In this document: one piece after another, positions 10,088 through 20,782 of the stretch
How the letters are laid out: the number at the start of each line of letters is the position of its first letter
Position numbering within the stretch: position 1 is the first letter of the stretch
Origin: Orientallactaga sibirica
Taxonomy: Eukaryota; Chordata; Mammalia; Rodentia; Dipodidae
Direction: 5' to 3'
Length of the DNA: 64,000 nt
Assembly (NCBI GenBank): GCA_036365145.1
Contig: JAEOAD010000025.1
Coordinates: 31,094,350-31,158,349, forward strand
The notes under the pieces: generated by a model
What the model saw: only the letters and a program-made list of their open reading frames with translations
What the model was told of the DNA's origin: nothing
The model's database searches: none
Position numbers and translations under genes: made by a program

Positions 10088-10440
10088 TCTACTAACCATG
10101 GTTGGGCGCATGAGTGTCGCAGGCCTGCGTGCGTTCTGAGGTAAAGGCTCCGCCCCCTCCCTGGGCGGCCAATGGACTGGTTTTCTGGCAGTGGTGGGGC
10201 TGGACTTCCGGGAAGAGCCTCACACAGGTGTTTCTGGCTGCTGCCCGCGCCTCCAGTCACAAATTTTGAGCACAGGTGTTGAGGAATGGAGGGCGAGTCA
10301 GCTGGCTTAACTCACACAAGAACGGGTCCAGAGCCCCTCACTGCTGTTACAAACGGCAGAAAATGGCTGCAGGGCCTGGCCAGGGTCAGCCGGCTCCCAC
10401 ACACGCCTGTGGGAGCAGAGCGCGCACACAGCAGGTTTGC
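10088..10440. promoter_or_regulatory. CpG-rich, promoter-like patch
   Basis: Within otherwise CpG-poor DNA, this stretch has many CpGs together with a GC box (ccgccccc at about 10151), a CCAAT box (ggccaatgg at about 10168) and an ETS-type cttccgggaag (about 10204). No open frame or known exon follows on either strand. It could be a small orphan CpG island. It is absent from the duplicated copy near 19.0 kb. Confidence 0.4.
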
Positions 10441-10575
10441 CTTCCAGTGGACAAGTACCTGAGATGCAGAGACTGCTGGTCAGCGTTGCTCACCTGGTCT
10501 TCACACCGGCTCAGTGAGTTTTACCTTCTCACCTGAGTATTTCTGAGAATGTCAAGGTTCTTAGAAGACCGAAGG

Positions 10576-10722
10576 ATGGGGCTGGAGAGATGGCTTAGCA
10601 GGTAAGGCGCTCACCTTTAAAGCCAAAAGTACAAGGGGGCGCATGCATCTGGAGTTCGTTTGCGGTGGCTGGAGGCCCTGTCGCGCATGCTCCCATTTCT
10701 CTCTCTCAAGTAAATAAATAAG
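10576..10722 (+). mobile_element. DIP-like SINE with internal deletion
   Basis: The head (ggggctggagagatggctta) and body (atgcatctggagttcgtttg) are both present, but the B-box segment ggttcgattcc between them is missing. Confidence 0.85.
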
Positions 10723-11497
10723 AAAACCCAAGAATGCTCTTGGCTTACTATGACTTACTGTGAGTATTGAGACCATATTTCAGTCAGAGTGCATTCAGTG
10801 TTAAGGCTGTTAAAGGGCAGAGAAGGCCCCCATTTTTACATCTAAGCCACCAGGACTTTTAAAAAAATGACTTTAAAATGTAAAATGGTGCTGAATGGCG
10901 GAAGTGAAGGAAACTTGAGGGTGGAGGAAATTGTCTCACACTGACGGATATTAGGAAGCAGGAATTCTTGGGCTACTTAAAATTTTTCTTAAAGTTCTGG
11001 TTGGGTTCTGATATGGTCACCATACCCAGGATAGGGTTAATGCCTAATTTACCCCTTCCCAGATCTATTCCAGGACCATAAACTAAATTGCCTTGTCTTA
11101 GAAGCATATCAGGAGGCTAATGACAAAATATGACTTATATTGAACATGTCACGGGCAGTGGAACACATGTTTGCTAGCTGCAGGCCTTCCACTCAGGTGC
11201 AGCTGGGATTCTTAACACAGCTGAAAAGAATTTCAGGCTGAGTCACAAGTAGAGTCAATGAGACTGAGTAGGAGAAAGGACGGATCGTTGAGTCAGGAGA
11301 GTAATACACCCAAGTTCCTCAGCAGCAGCTGCATCAGTGACTGGTGCTTTTGGAGTTGTGTTGTTTAAAGGATGTGAGCTACTCAGTTCCTTATAAAAAG
11401 ATTTTATAATGAAATCATAGGGTTATTTATAAGGGTACTGGACTGACTTGCAAATATAAGGAAACATGTAACTAAAGCAAAAATGGATAGCATTAAT

Positions 11498-11706
11498 TTT
11501 TTTACAGATATTTTACTTCCAGTTATTTATTTGAGAGGGGGGAACAGATAAAAAGAATAGGGGTGCCAGGGCCTCCAGTTACTGCAAACAAACCCCAGAC
11601 ACAAGTGCCACCATCTGCATCTGGCTCTTTGTGGGTACTGGGGAATCAAACCTGGCTCCTTAAGCTTCGTGGGCTAGTGCCTTAACTACTAAACCATATC
11701 CCAGCC
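11498..11706 (-). mobile_element. DIP-like SINE
   Basis: Reverse-oriented copy ending gccttaactactaaaccata. The counterpart in the duplicated block is at 20270-20467, so it predates that duplication. Confidence 0.8.
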
Positions 11707-11783
11707 CAATAAATTTTTCTAAAAAAGAAAAAATGTAAATTTGCTATACATAGATCACAAAGATGTAAAAGAATGTGGTAGGG

Positions 11784-11938
11784 CCAGGCATGGTGGCACA
11801 TACCTTCAATCCAGCATTCAGGAAGCAGAGGTAGGAGGATCACTGTGAGTTCAAGGCCAGCCTGAGACTACATAGTGTATAGTGAATTCCAGCTGAGCCT
11901 GGGCTACAGAGGGATCCTACCTAGAAAAACCAAAAAAA
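11784..11938 (+). mobile_element. B1-type SINE
   Basis: From gccaggcatggtggcacata to an A-rich tail merging with a short (ta)n run. Its counterpart is at 20536-20690. Confidence 0.85.
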
Positions 11939-12249
11939 TATATATATATAAATGTGGTAGGGAGGGCTTTTTCCTCCAGGTATAACCTGATGCCAGTAGA
12001 GAATGCCTTCTAGTAGGCCTGGCAAAGTAACTGAGCAGAGATATGAGTCTGGGGCAGTGGGAAACCCTGTTTTGAAATTTGAGCTACTCCCATCTTTGCT
12101 ATATCATATCCTGGACATTTAATAATGTTCTAATTGTCAATAACTGCTTTTGTCAGGTACCCCCTATTGTTTAGACATAAGACCTAATCATTATATATAT
12201 ATGGTCATATACGTATGACCACACCCAACAAAAATATATTTTTCCCTTT

Positions 12250-12405
12250 TTTTGTTTTGTTTTTCCAAGGTAGGGTTTCACTCTAACTCAGGCTAACCTG
12301 GAATTCACTATGTTGTCTCAGGGTGGCCTTGAACTCATGGTGATCCTCCTACCTCTGCCTCCCGAGTGCTGGGATTAAATGCATGTGCCACCACACTCGG
12401 CTATA
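12250..12405 (-). mobile_element. B1-type SINE
   Basis: First of three reverse-oriented B1 copies within 650 bp. Confidence 0.87.
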
Positions 12406-12429
12406 TTTTTTCTTTCTTTCTTTCTTTCT

Positions 12430-12588
12430 TTTTTGTTTTTGGTTTTTTGAGGTAGGGTCTTGCTCTAGCCCAGGCTGACCTGGAATTAACTATGTAGTCT
12501 CATGGTGCCCTCGAACTCATGGCAATCCTCCTACCTCTGCCTCCCAAGTGCTGGGATTAAAGGCATGTGCCACCACACCTGGCTACTT
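12430..12588 (-). mobile_element. B1-type SINE
   Basis: Follows a short (tttc)n run and runs to gccaccacacctggct. Confidence 0.88.
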
Positions 12589-12734
12589 TTTTTCTTTCTT
12601 ATTTTTTGTCAGCACTACAAGTAAGGAGAAGATAATTAAAACTTCATAAATGCCAGGTTTACATGGCTGATAGCACCATGTAAATCATGACTTAGTTAGT
12701 AGAGGTATTTCTTTAATTTTGTTTTTCTCTTTTT

Positions 12735-12888
12735 TCTTTTTAGTTTTTCCAAGATAGGGTCTCACTGTAGCCCAGGCTGACCTGGAATTCACTATGTAGT
12801 CTCAGGGTGGCCTGGAACTCTCAGGGATCCTCCTACCTCTGCATCCCAAGTGCTGGGATTAAAGGCGTGCACCACCACTACCAGCTGT
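12735..12888 (-). mobile_element. B1-type SINE
   Basis: Third in the cluster. Runs from ttttagtttttccaagatag to accaccactaccagct. Confidence 0.87.
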
Positions 12889-12893
12889 AAATC

Positions 12894-12955
12894 TTTTTTT
12901 ATTGACAACTTGTATACTTACATACAAAACCACATGATATTTCCCTCCCCTCCCT
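12894..12955 (-). mobile_element. L1 3' end fragment, antisense
   Basis: About 60 bases: tttttattgacaacttgtat, then atttccctcccctccc. The same terminal sequence starts the L1 pieces at 15068 and 61592. Confidence 0.65.
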
Positions 12956-12959
12956 GTTT

Positions 12960-13330
12960 GTTTTATTTTTGTCCACTGTTACTCAGCTTTCAAGTACTGG
13001 AACAAAGTCACTAAGATGATCAACTTCAGAAGAGGAAGCCTTGATTTTGGCTCATGGTAAGAGATTTCAGCCCTGTTGCTTTTGGGTCCCAGATAAGGCA
13101 GATGGTGGGACAGCCTAGTAGAAGTAGCTGCTCACCTCTTAGTATCCTGGAATCTAGAGAGAGGAGAATAGGCCAGGTCCCAGGATCCCCTTCAAGAACA
13201 TTGCCTTCCTCACCTAAATTTCCTTCCTTGAGTCTCACCTCCTCAATGCTCTTTTCCCTCCCAGTCATGTCACTGACTGTGAAACTAAGCCTTCAACCTT
13301 AGGAGAAAATCCAAGATACAAACTGTAGTA
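12960..13330 (-). repeat. MaLR-like LTR in the repeated mosaic block, copy 1
   Basis: On the minus strand the text atgagccaaaatcaaggc followed by ttcctcttctgaagttg resembles the ends of rodent MaLR-type LTRs. Four further copies lie at 23850, 28720, 33290 and 39230. On the plus strand the same bases look like a small exon with an acceptor and a GTAAGA donor. I rejected that reading. Confidence 0.5.
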
Positions 13331-13494
13331 GATAACCTTCCACAAGTCACTACCTCCCATTAGTAGTTACCAAAATAACCCCATTAAAAAGTATTCCTGT
13401 GCTCAGGCCCAGGGAACAAATCAAGGTAAAAGGTTTCCCTTTTCTGAAAATTTGCATCTTTAATCTCCTTAGGAGTGTGACCTGGTCTTGGGAA

Positions 13495-13840
13495 TGCAGA
13501 AATGGCTCAGCAGTTAAGATGCTTGGTCTGCAAAGCCTAATGACTGTTTGATTCCCTAGTGCCCACATAAGGCCCAATGCACAAAGTGGTGCAAGCATCT
13601 GTAGTCTTTCTTCCTCCCTCCCTCTCTCTCTCTCTCTCTCTCGTGTTTAGGTAGAGTGTCACTTTAGCTCAGACCTGTATTATGTAGTCTCAGGGTGACC
13701 TCAAAGTCATGGTGATCCTCCTATCTCTGACTCCCAAGTGCTGGGATTAAAGGCATGTGCCATCATGTCCAGCTACATCTGTAGTTTGTTTGCAGCAGCT
13801 TTCTCCTTGCAATAAATAAATTTTAAAAATTAAAAAAATG
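13495..13840 (+). mobile_element. DIP-like SINE split by a B1
   Basis: Head at about 13495-13612 and tail at 13778-13840 of one diverged copy. It is interrupted at the string catctgtagt, which is present on both sides of the intruding B1. Confidence 0.75.
13640..13777 (-). mobile_element. B1-type SINE, nested
   Basis: Inserted in the DIP-like copy. It is preceded by a (ct)n run at 13622-13642, and the flanking string catctgtagt is duplicated. Confidence 0.82.
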
Positions 13841-13944
13841 AATTATATCTGAGTCAGAGTCAGATATAGGCCCTTGGTTATTGCTTTAATCCATAATGAA
13901 AGTAGTTTGCTATCTTAAAGATTCTCCCCTCTTGTATTAATTAT

Positions 13945-14110
13945 TATTATTTTTAATTATGAACTTCACTTTATGAACAAATTGTGTGTTGGTCCTATAC
14001 CTCTCATGGTATCTCCTATTCCCCATCCCCATTCCACTGAGGATCCTCCTCATTGGTGTAGGTATTTACCATGGATTTATCAGTGCATCTTAGTTTTTTA
14101 AGGAAGTTCC
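13945..14110 (-). repeat. L1 3' UTR-like segment of the repeated block, copy 1
   Basis: The string attatgaacttcactttatg plus catccccattccactgagga recurs at 25040, 29590, 34150 and 40415. The T-rich, C-rich text resembles antisense rodent L1 3' UTR, but I cannot be sure. Confidence 0.45.
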
Positions 14111-14159
14111 CTTATTTTTTTTAATTTTTAAATTTTTGCTCTAATTCCTTTTTCTTTAA

Positions 14160-14232
14160 ATATTTTATTTTTATTTATTGGGGTTGGGGGGAGAGAGAGA
14201 GAGGGAGGGAGGGAGGGAGGGAGGGAGGGAGG

Positions 14233-14267
<35 letters not shown>

Positions 14268-14400
14268 GGGCACCCCAGGGCCTGTAGGTACTACAAGTGA
14301 ACTCTAGACATAAGAGCCACTATATACATATGGCTTATGTGGATTCTGGGGGATCAAACTTGGGTCCTTGGTCTTGGCAGGCAAGCCATCTCTCCAGCCC
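14160..14400 (-). mobile_element. DIP-like SINE with expanded GA/GGGA/GATA tract
   Basis: The purine tract normal for this SINE has expanded here to (ga)n, (ggga)n and (gata)n over 14192-14268. The body then runs on to ggcaagccatctctccagcc. Confidence 0.85.
14192..14268. repeat. Compound microsatellite (GA)n(GGGA)n(GATA)n
   Basis: Three successive simple repeats within a SINE tail. Confidence 0.93.
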
Positions 14401-14404
14401 CCTC

Positions 14405-14870
14405 TCTTGTTTAGAAAGAAGCAGAAACTCACTTTGTTGGCCAGATTGGCCTCAAACTTGTGATCTTGCTGTAGCTGGGATTATAGGTGTACACAACTGC
14501 ACCTGGATGAAGAAATCCCCATGAAAGGACCCAGTGCAGCACTGGAGAGTCAGCCTTGGAATTGAACATGATCATCATCCACTGACACAGGATGTAGTCA
14601 GTAATTGAGGACAAGTTTAGGTTCTGTGATAAAAGGCATGTGCCACCATGCCTGGCTATATCAGCCATATTTTTAAAATTTCTGAGAACTCATGTGATTT
14701 AACCATTGGAGAGAGGTACAAAGATGTAGGTCTACTCTCACCCTCTGTGCCTATACATCCCATTCTTCCCTATTGTCCCCTAGAAATAAGCTGTTGTGTC
14801 AGTTTAGGATTCTTCCTGAGTGAGTGTGATAGTACAACCATTGAAAAATTGACCCTTTTAAAAACAATTT
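14405..14870. repeat. Duplicated anonymous segment, copy 1
   Basis: The string aagcagaaactcactttgtt, then gacccagtgcagcactggag, recurs at 34872-35095 and 41468-41900, marking a longer duplicated block. No gene is recognised. Confidence 0.65.
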
Positions 14871-15055
14871 TTATTTTATTTGCAAGCAGAGGGTTAGAGA
14901 GAGAATTGGCATGACAGGGCCTCCAGGTGCTGCAAACAAACTCCAGGTGCATGTGCTTCTTTATGATTCTGGCTTTATGAGGATACTGGGGGATGGAACC
15001 TTGGTCATTAGACTTTGCAGGCAAGAGTATTTTCTGTGGAACCATCTCATCAGCC
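14870..15055 (-). mobile_element. DIP-like SINE
   Basis: Reverse-oriented copy from attttatttgcaagcagagg to aaccatctcatcagccca. Confidence 0.8.
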
Positions 15056-15060
15056 CAATT

Positions 15061-16258
15061 GACCCACTTTTAAAGATTTTTATTGACAACTTCCATAATT
15101 ACAGGCAATAAACCATGATACTCCCCTCCCCTACTTTCCCCCTCACAAATCCATTCTCCACCATATCCCCTCACTCTCTCCATTAGTCTTTCTTTAATTT
15201 TGATGTCATCTTTTCCTCCTATCATGAAAGTCTTGTGAAGGTACTGCCGGATACTGTTAGGTCATGGACATTGTGGCCAATATCTGTATGAACCATTGCA
15301 TTGTAAGCAGTCCTACCTTTCCTTTGGCTCTTAGATTATTTCTGTCACTTTTTCCTCAATGGACTTTGAACCTTGGAAGATGTGGTGGTGCTATGTCAGT
15401 GCTGAATTTTCCTCTGTCAGCACCATGGTGCCTGTTGGGTCATGCCAGTGGTCACCACCATCTGAAAAGGGAGGCTTCTCTAGCCCAAAGTGAAAGTAGC
15501 ATTAATATATGGGTATGAATGTTCAATAAAGTGCTTACCAGGCATTTTGTTGAGCATAATATATGCATTTAGCCAGGCCAGAGCAGGCATTACATTCCCC
15601 CTCCATAGGCTTTTGATTATGTTTTCAGTAGCAGGCATGCATTCCCTCCTGTGGAGTGGTCCTCTAGTCAAATTAGAGAGCAGTTGGTTTTCCCCATAAC
15701 AGACATGCCACTATTGCACCTGTGTGGTCATTTGGCCTGGCTGTCCAAACTTGAGGCTTGCAGGGCCCACTGTTTTTACCACTGGTGACTTCTGTTTCCC
15801 ATAGGGTTGCATGCAGTGGAGCTTTATCCACCTTTCTGTCAGATGTTCTACAGGGAGGAGGTTTTCAGCTCAGCTCCAGCTTGAGTTCTCAGTGATCTTT
15901 TAGCCCAGGCATGTGGAGGTTTCAGCAACAGGGTCTTACCATCTATTTCTAATGGGAAATCAATCGCATTAACAATGGCCTATAACGTTTTGGGGGCCTC
16001 AGGGACCTCACTATCCAACAACTCACTGGAAGGTATCCAATCCCTGGTACTGAAATCTTCCTAGTAACAGTCTGTGGCTTCTGGGTGGGCCATTATACAA
16101 AAGAATAGGCTTTCAAGCCGGGCGTGGTGGCGCACGCCTTTAATCCCAGCACTCGGGAGGCAGAGGTAGGAGGATCGCTGTGAGTTCGAGGCCAGCCTGA
16201 GACTACATAGTTAATTCCAGGTCAGCCTGAGCTAAAGTGAGACCCTACCTCGAAAAAC

Positions 16259-16307
<49 letters not shown>

Positions 16308-16868
16308 ATAGGCTTTCGTGTTGCTTATTCATCACATCTTGAATTTGATTAACCCTCCCCCACCCTTCCCATGACCTTACTTAGGCCATTGTACCCCCAT
16401 CTGTTCATCTCATTACATATGTACAGTACCATACCCTTAACTCCTCCCCTCTCCTCCCTCTCTTATGACCCTTTTGTAGCTTACTGGCCTCTGCTACTAA
16501 TTTTTACCTCAATTCTCATAAAAGTCCAAACATTTATAGCTAGGATCCTATGTGACATATGTGAGAGAACACACAGCACTTGGCCTTCTTGCCTGGGTTA
16601 CCTCACTAAGTATAATCTTTTCCAGATTCATCCATTTCCCTGAAAATTTCATAATTTCATTTTTCTATACTGACTAGAATTCCACTGTATAAATATACCA
16701 CATCTTCATTACCCATTCATTACTTGAGGGACATCTGTGCTGGTTCAATTTCCAAGCTATTGTGAATAGAGCAGCAATAAACATGGTTGAGCAAGTTTCT
16801 CTAATGGAGTGAGAAGAGTCCTCAGGATATATGGCCAGGAGTGATATATCTGGGTCATATGTTCAATC
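15061..16868 (-). mobile_element. L1 3' part, antisense (3' UTR and end of ORF2)
   Basis: Read right to left, this has the familiar L1 text around caataaacatggttgagc (16775-16795), a C-rich stretch at 16350-16370 and about 1 kb of lineage-specific 3' UTR down to tttttattgacaacttcc. It is truncated at the right end. A B1 occupies 16115-16304. The related copy at 43660-45660 extends further into ORF2. Confidence 0.8.
16115..16304 (+). mobile_element. B1-type SINE, young copy with 46-base A-tail
   Basis: Near-consensus body (gccgggcgtggtggcgcacg) with an uninterrupted A-run of about 46. The perfect target duplication AGAATAGGCTTTC lies at 16102-16114 and 16305-16317. One of the youngest insertions in the window. 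Confidence 0.95.
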
Positions 16869-16869
16869 T

Positions 16870-17008
16870 ATTTTTGGTTTTTCAAGGTATGGTCTTTTTC
16901 CAGCCCAGGCTGACCTGTAGTCTCAGCATGGCCTCGAACTCATGAAGATCCTCCTACTTCTGCCTTCCTAGTGCTGAGATTAAAGGCATGTGCCATCATG
17001 CCAGACCC
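16870..17008 (-). mobile_element. B1-type SINE
   Basis: Reverse-oriented, with a short gap after ctgacctgtagt. Confidence 0.83.
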
Positions 17009-17009
17009 T

Positions 17010-17152
17010 TTTGGCTTTTTGAGGCAGGGTATCACTGTAGCCCAGGCTGACCTGGAATTCACTATGTAGTCTAAGGGTACCTCTAACTTCTGTTGATTCT
17101 TCTCCTGCCTCCCAAGTGCTGTGATTAAAGGTGTATACCAACACACATGGCT
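17010..17152 (-). mobile_element. B1-type SINE
   Basis: Immediately follows the previous B1 in the same orientation. Confidence 0.83.
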
Positions 17153-17159
17153 TAATTCT

Positions 17160-17262
17160 TTTTTAAAGTAATTTTCTTATTAATTTGCAAGCGGAGGGGG
17201 GGGGGCGGAGAAAAAAGAGAGACAGAGAATGGGCTTGCCAGTGCCTCCAGCCACTACAAAAG
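17160..17262 (-). mobile_element. DIP-like SINE, truncated
   Basis: Only the tail half is present, up to gcctccagccactacaaaag. It then breaks into an LTR-like repeat. Confidence 0.75.
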
Positions 17263-17264
17263 AA

Positions 17265-17930
17265 CTCATTACTCCTTCCTGCCCCCCTCCTGTGCTGCTA
17301 GTGATTTTGGGATAAGCTAGAAAATAAAAGGTTAAGTAGATGCTGTGGTAGTTTTCATATTATTTCTTATGCGGTAGACTTTGTAGTAATGAAGCTGTTT
17401 GGGGGTCACCCACACTCCTGTAAAAGCCCACTTGTGCTCTGTAAGTCAACCCAGTAAACTCATTGGTTCAGCTAGTTGGACTTTGGTAGAATTGTGAGCA
17501 GTGACAGCACTAAGATTGCTTTTTCACCATTAATTTTTGGGCATCCCCAGATTCTTATCTTAGGAATTTAAAGAAGTGAAATTCACAGATCATAGATTCA
17601 AGTATTAGATAAGCCAGACTGAGAAGGATGATTTATTCACCATTAAAATTCTGTTAGGAATAAATGAGGGAGAGGGCGAATCCATGAACCAAGGAAGGGA
17701 AAATGGATATACCCATGTGTCCCAAGACTCCATGTGCTGAGCATGAAAAAGGGATATAGAGTGCTGGAGAGAAGGCTTAGCTGTTCAGCATTTGCCTGTG
17801 AAGCCTAAGGACCCTGGTTCGAGACTCAATTCCCCAGGACCCACGTAATCCAGATGCATAAAGTGGCACATGCATCTGGAGTTTGTTTGCAGTGGCTGGA
17901 GGCCCTGGTGCGCCCATTCTCTATCTGCCT

Positions 17931-17976
<46 letters not shown>

Positions 17977-18435
17977 GCTCTAAATAAATAAATGAATAAG
18001 TAAATTAAAAGGGGATTTAAAGAGGAAACAGAAGAAAGTACCGAGAACTGCCATGTGGGAGTAGGGGAATCTATGAGGACATGGAAGCTCAGGAGAGATG
18101 AACAGCTAGGAAAAAAGATAGGTAGGTAGGCAAGAGTGAGGCCTGATTGGTCAGGGCTAGAGGCTGGCCCAGGAACCAACCACAATGCCAGAATCAGGTT
18201 TAAATTCTCTGGAAAGGGGAACTCCCTCCCAGGAGGGGCACAGGTTATTTGTGGAAAAATAGGTCTAGGGAACTCCTTCAATCAAGAGATAAGGAGAGGA
18301 GAGATCCTTCTCTGATCTCTAGAAAAGTGGAGATTGAAAGGGGAGATTTAAGGACATTTCTGCTCTTTTACTTTCGGGGCCCAGTCACCTTAAACTAACC
18401 TAACAAAGCTACCTGACTCCCTCTCACTGGAATCA
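17265..18435. repeat. Anonymous LTR-retroelement-like repeat, copy 2
   Basis: The segment 17265-17600 matches 37625-37965 closely, with landmarks ctgtgctgctagtgattttg and gtgacagcactaagattgct. An aataaac/aataaa-like string near 17450 (cagtaaact here, aataaat in the other copy) would suit an LTR polyadenylation region. The later part (18050-18430) has gcaagagtgaggcctgattg and no open frame with a recognised motif. Confidence 0.45.
17760..18005 (+). mobile_element. DIP-like SINE with long CT tail
   Basis: Has an A-box-like head (agaaggcttagctgttcagc), a B-box-like string (ggttcgagactc), a (ct)n run at about 17936-17974 and an aataaataaat tail. Confidence 0.9.
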
Positions 18436-18499
18436 CAGGTATGTGTCACCCCATGCAGTACTTGGCTACCCATGGATGTTTTTTTTTTTTAGTTTCTTT

Positions 18500-18640
18500 T
18501 CTTTTCTTTTCTTTTGGTTTTTCAAGGTAGGTTCTCACTCTAGTTCAGGCTGACCTGGAGTTCACTCTGTAGTCTCAGGGTGACCTTCTACCTCTGCCTC
18601 CGAGTGCTGGGATTAAAGGCGTGCACCACCATGCCCCGAT
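18500..18640 (-). mobile_element. B1-type SINE
   Basis: Preceded by a T-run and (tttc)n-like sequence. Ends aaggcgtgcaccaccatgcc. Confidence 0.87.
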
Positions 18641-18734
18641 CAACCCATGGATTTTTTTGTATCACAGAGGGATTGAGGTGGTCCTGGAGCTTCAAGGCTA
18701 TTATTTGTTTTCTCTCCCCACGCCCTCTCTCTCT

Positions 18735-18866
18735 TAGAGGTAGGATCTCACTCTAGCTGACCTGGAACCCACACTGCAGTTCCAGGCTGTCCTTGAACTC
18801 ACGGCTATCCTCCTACCTTGGCCTACAAAGTGCTGGGATTAAAGTCATGCGCCACCACGCCCAGCT
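18735..18866 (-). mobile_element. B1-type SINE, diverged
   Basis: Starts agaggtaggatctcactcta and ends gcgccaccacgcccagctta. Confidence 0.82.
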
Positions 18867-19059
18867 TAAGTTTTTTATTATTAAATTATTATATTTATTG
18901 AGGAAACTACACAACCAAGGAAAAGCACCCACGTGGCTTGAGAGCCCACCATGGAGGTCTTGAAAAAAAAACTGCAGAAAGAGAAGAGAGAAGAGAAAGT
19001 TCAAGGAGTTCCTGTCATGTGAGTGCCCAGTGCCACCGGGTTTAAGGAAAAGCCCTGGG

Positions 19060-19245
19060 GGCTTTTATTTTTATTTTTATTTATTTGAGGGAGGGAAAGA
19101 GGCAGAATGAGAGAGAAAATGGGTGCACCAGGGCTTCCAGCCACTGCTAACAAACTAGATGCATGTGCATTGGTCCTGGGGAATCGAACTGGGCTCCTTT
19201 GCCTTTGCAGGCAAGCGCCTTAACCACTAAGCCATCTCTCCAGCC
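19060..19245 (-). mobile_element. DIP-like SINE
   Basis: Reverse-oriented. The strings ccctgggggcttttt on the left and ccctgggggcttttt on the right form its target duplication. Confidence 0.87.
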
Positions 19246-19269
19246 CAACCCTGGGGGCTTTTTAAAAAA

Positions 19270-19410
19270 ATATTTTTATTTATTTATTTGAGAGAGAGAA
19301 ACCTGCACACAGAGAGAGAGGGGGAGAGGGAGAGATTGGGTGCCCCAGAGCATCCAGCCACTGTAGACGAACTCCAGATGCATGTGTCCCCTTGTACAGC
19401 TGACTGGGGG
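19270..19410 (-). mobile_element. DIP-like SINE, truncated
   Basis: Only the tail half remains, stopping at catgtgtccccttgtacagc. ctgggggctttttaaa follows again. Confidence 0.75.
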
Positions 19411-19429
19411 CTTTTTAAAAATGATTTTA

Positions 19430-19590
19430 AGTCCTGGCATGGTGGCACATACTTTTAATCCCAACATGTGGGAGGCAGAGGTAGGAGGATTGTCTTGCAT
19501 TCAAGGACATCCTGAGAACATAGAGTGAATTCCAGGTCAGCCTGAGCTACAGTGAAACCCTACCTCAAAAAACAACAAAAAAAAAAGATT
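19430..19590 (+). mobile_element. B1-type SINE
   Basis: From cctggcatggtggcacatac to an A-rich tail. Confidence 0.85.
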
Positions 19591-20073
19591 TTGAAACATC
19601 AAATGGTGATGTGTGGAGGAAATATTTTCACACTCATGGATATTAGGAAGCAGGAATCCTTGGGCTGCTTAACAGTTTTCTCAAAGGTCTGCTTGGTTTC
19701 TGATATTGTCACCATCCCAGGTGAGGGTGAATGCCTAATTGACCCCTTCTCTGATCTCTTCCAGGACCATAAACTAAATTGCCTTGTCTTAGCAACATAT
19801 CAGATGGCTACTGCCAAAAATGTGACTTATATTGAAAATGTCACCAGCAGTGGGAACACATCTCAGTGTTCCCAGCTTTGCTCTCTGAAGGCCTTCCATG
19901 CAGGTGCAGCCAGGTCTGCATTAGGAGAATTGAAAGATGATTGAGGAGAGTCAGGTGTGGGCCTCAGGAGAAGAATGCCCCCAAATTCTTCAGCAGCAGT
20001 TGCGTCAGTGACTTGTGGCTTTTGGAGTTACTTGTTTGAAGGAGGTGAGCTACTCATTTCCTTATATAAAGAT

Positions 20074-20228
20074 TTTATGGGCCAGGCATTGTGGCTCATG
20101 CCTTTAATCCCAGTACTGGGGAGGCAGATGTAGGAGAATCGCTATGAGTTCCAGGCCACCCTGACACTCCACAGTAAATTCCAGGTCAGCCTAAGCTAGA
20201 GTCAGACCCTACCTTGGAAAACTTAAAA
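20074..20228 (+). mobile_element. B1-type SINE
   Basis: From gccaggcattgtggctcatg. The string agattttat lies on the left and atattttataat on the right. Confidence 0.85.
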
Positions 20229-20269
20229 AAAATATTTTATAATAGAACCATAAGGTTCCAGCCCAATAT

Positions 20270-20467
20270 TATATTTAATGATTTATTTATGTATTTATTT
20301 ATGGGAGAGAGAAAGAATGGGTGCACCAGGGCTTCTAGCCACCGCTAATGAACTCCAGATGCATTCACCACCATGTGCCTCTGGCTTATGTGGGGCCTGG
20401 AGAATTGGACCACGGTCCTTAGGCTTCGCAGAAGTGTGCCTTAACTGCTAAGCCATCTCTCCAGCTC
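20270..20467 (-). mobile_element. DIP-like SINE
   Basis: Counterpart of 11498-11706. Ends aactgctaagccatctctcc. Confidence 0.87.
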
Positions 20468-20535
20468 CCAATAACTTTTTTTAAAAAAGTAAGTTCTCTA
20501 TACATAGATCACAAAGAAGGTCAAGAATGAGGTAG

Positions 20536-20690
20536 GGCTGGGCGTGGTGGCACACCCCTTTAATCCCAGCCCTCAGGAGGCAGAGTTGGGAGGATCACTG
20601 TGAGTTCAAGGTCAGCCTGAGACTATATAGTATATAGGGAATTCCAGGTCACCCTGGGCTAGAGGGAGACCCTACCAGGAAAAAAAAACA
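20536..20690 (+). mobile_element. B1-type SINE
   Basis: Counterpart of 11784-11938. Begins gggctgggcgtggtggcaca. Confidence 0.87.
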
Positions 20691-20782
20691 ATGTGGTAGG
20701 GAGAGGGTTTTCCTCCAGTTATAACCTGATGCCAGTAGAGCATGACTTCTCCTAGTAGGCCTGTCAAAGTAATAGAGCAGAG

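Larger units (their letters stand above)
9885..11490. repeat. Duplicated anonymous block, copy 1
   Basis: Segments at 9900-10035 and 10860-11490 reappear in the same order at 18880-19035 and 19590-20260. Examples are attatatttattgagg and accataaactaaattgcctt. Between them copy 1 has a CpG-rich patch that copy 2 lacks. The frame in copy 2 (19552-19944) is not conserved here, so this is not read as a gene. Confidence 0.7.
18868..20260. repeat. Duplicated anonymous block, copy 2
   Basis: Counterpart of 9885-11490, expanded by SINEs at 19060-19245, 19270-19410, 19430-19590 and 20074-20228. A plus-strand open frame at 19552-19944 starts inside a B1 tail and is not preserved in the other copy. I do not treat it as coding. 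Confidence 0.7.

Noticed and set aside
12990..13302. Exon-like unit: acceptor ttactcag, open frame FKYWNKVTKMINFRRG, donor GTAAGA, in five copies
   Set aside because: The minus strand of the same bases reads like the end of a MaLR-type LTR (gagccaaaatcaagg...gaagttg). The block is repeated with SINEs and L1 pieces, no neighbouring exon is found and no protein family is recognised.
15061..16868. Intact, active L1
   Set aside because: Only the 3' part is present. There is no open ORF2, and a B1 interrupts it.
19552..19944. 130-codon plus-strand frame
   Set aside because: It starts in a B1 A-tail, and the duplicate near 10.9-11.3 kb does not keep the frame. No known motif.
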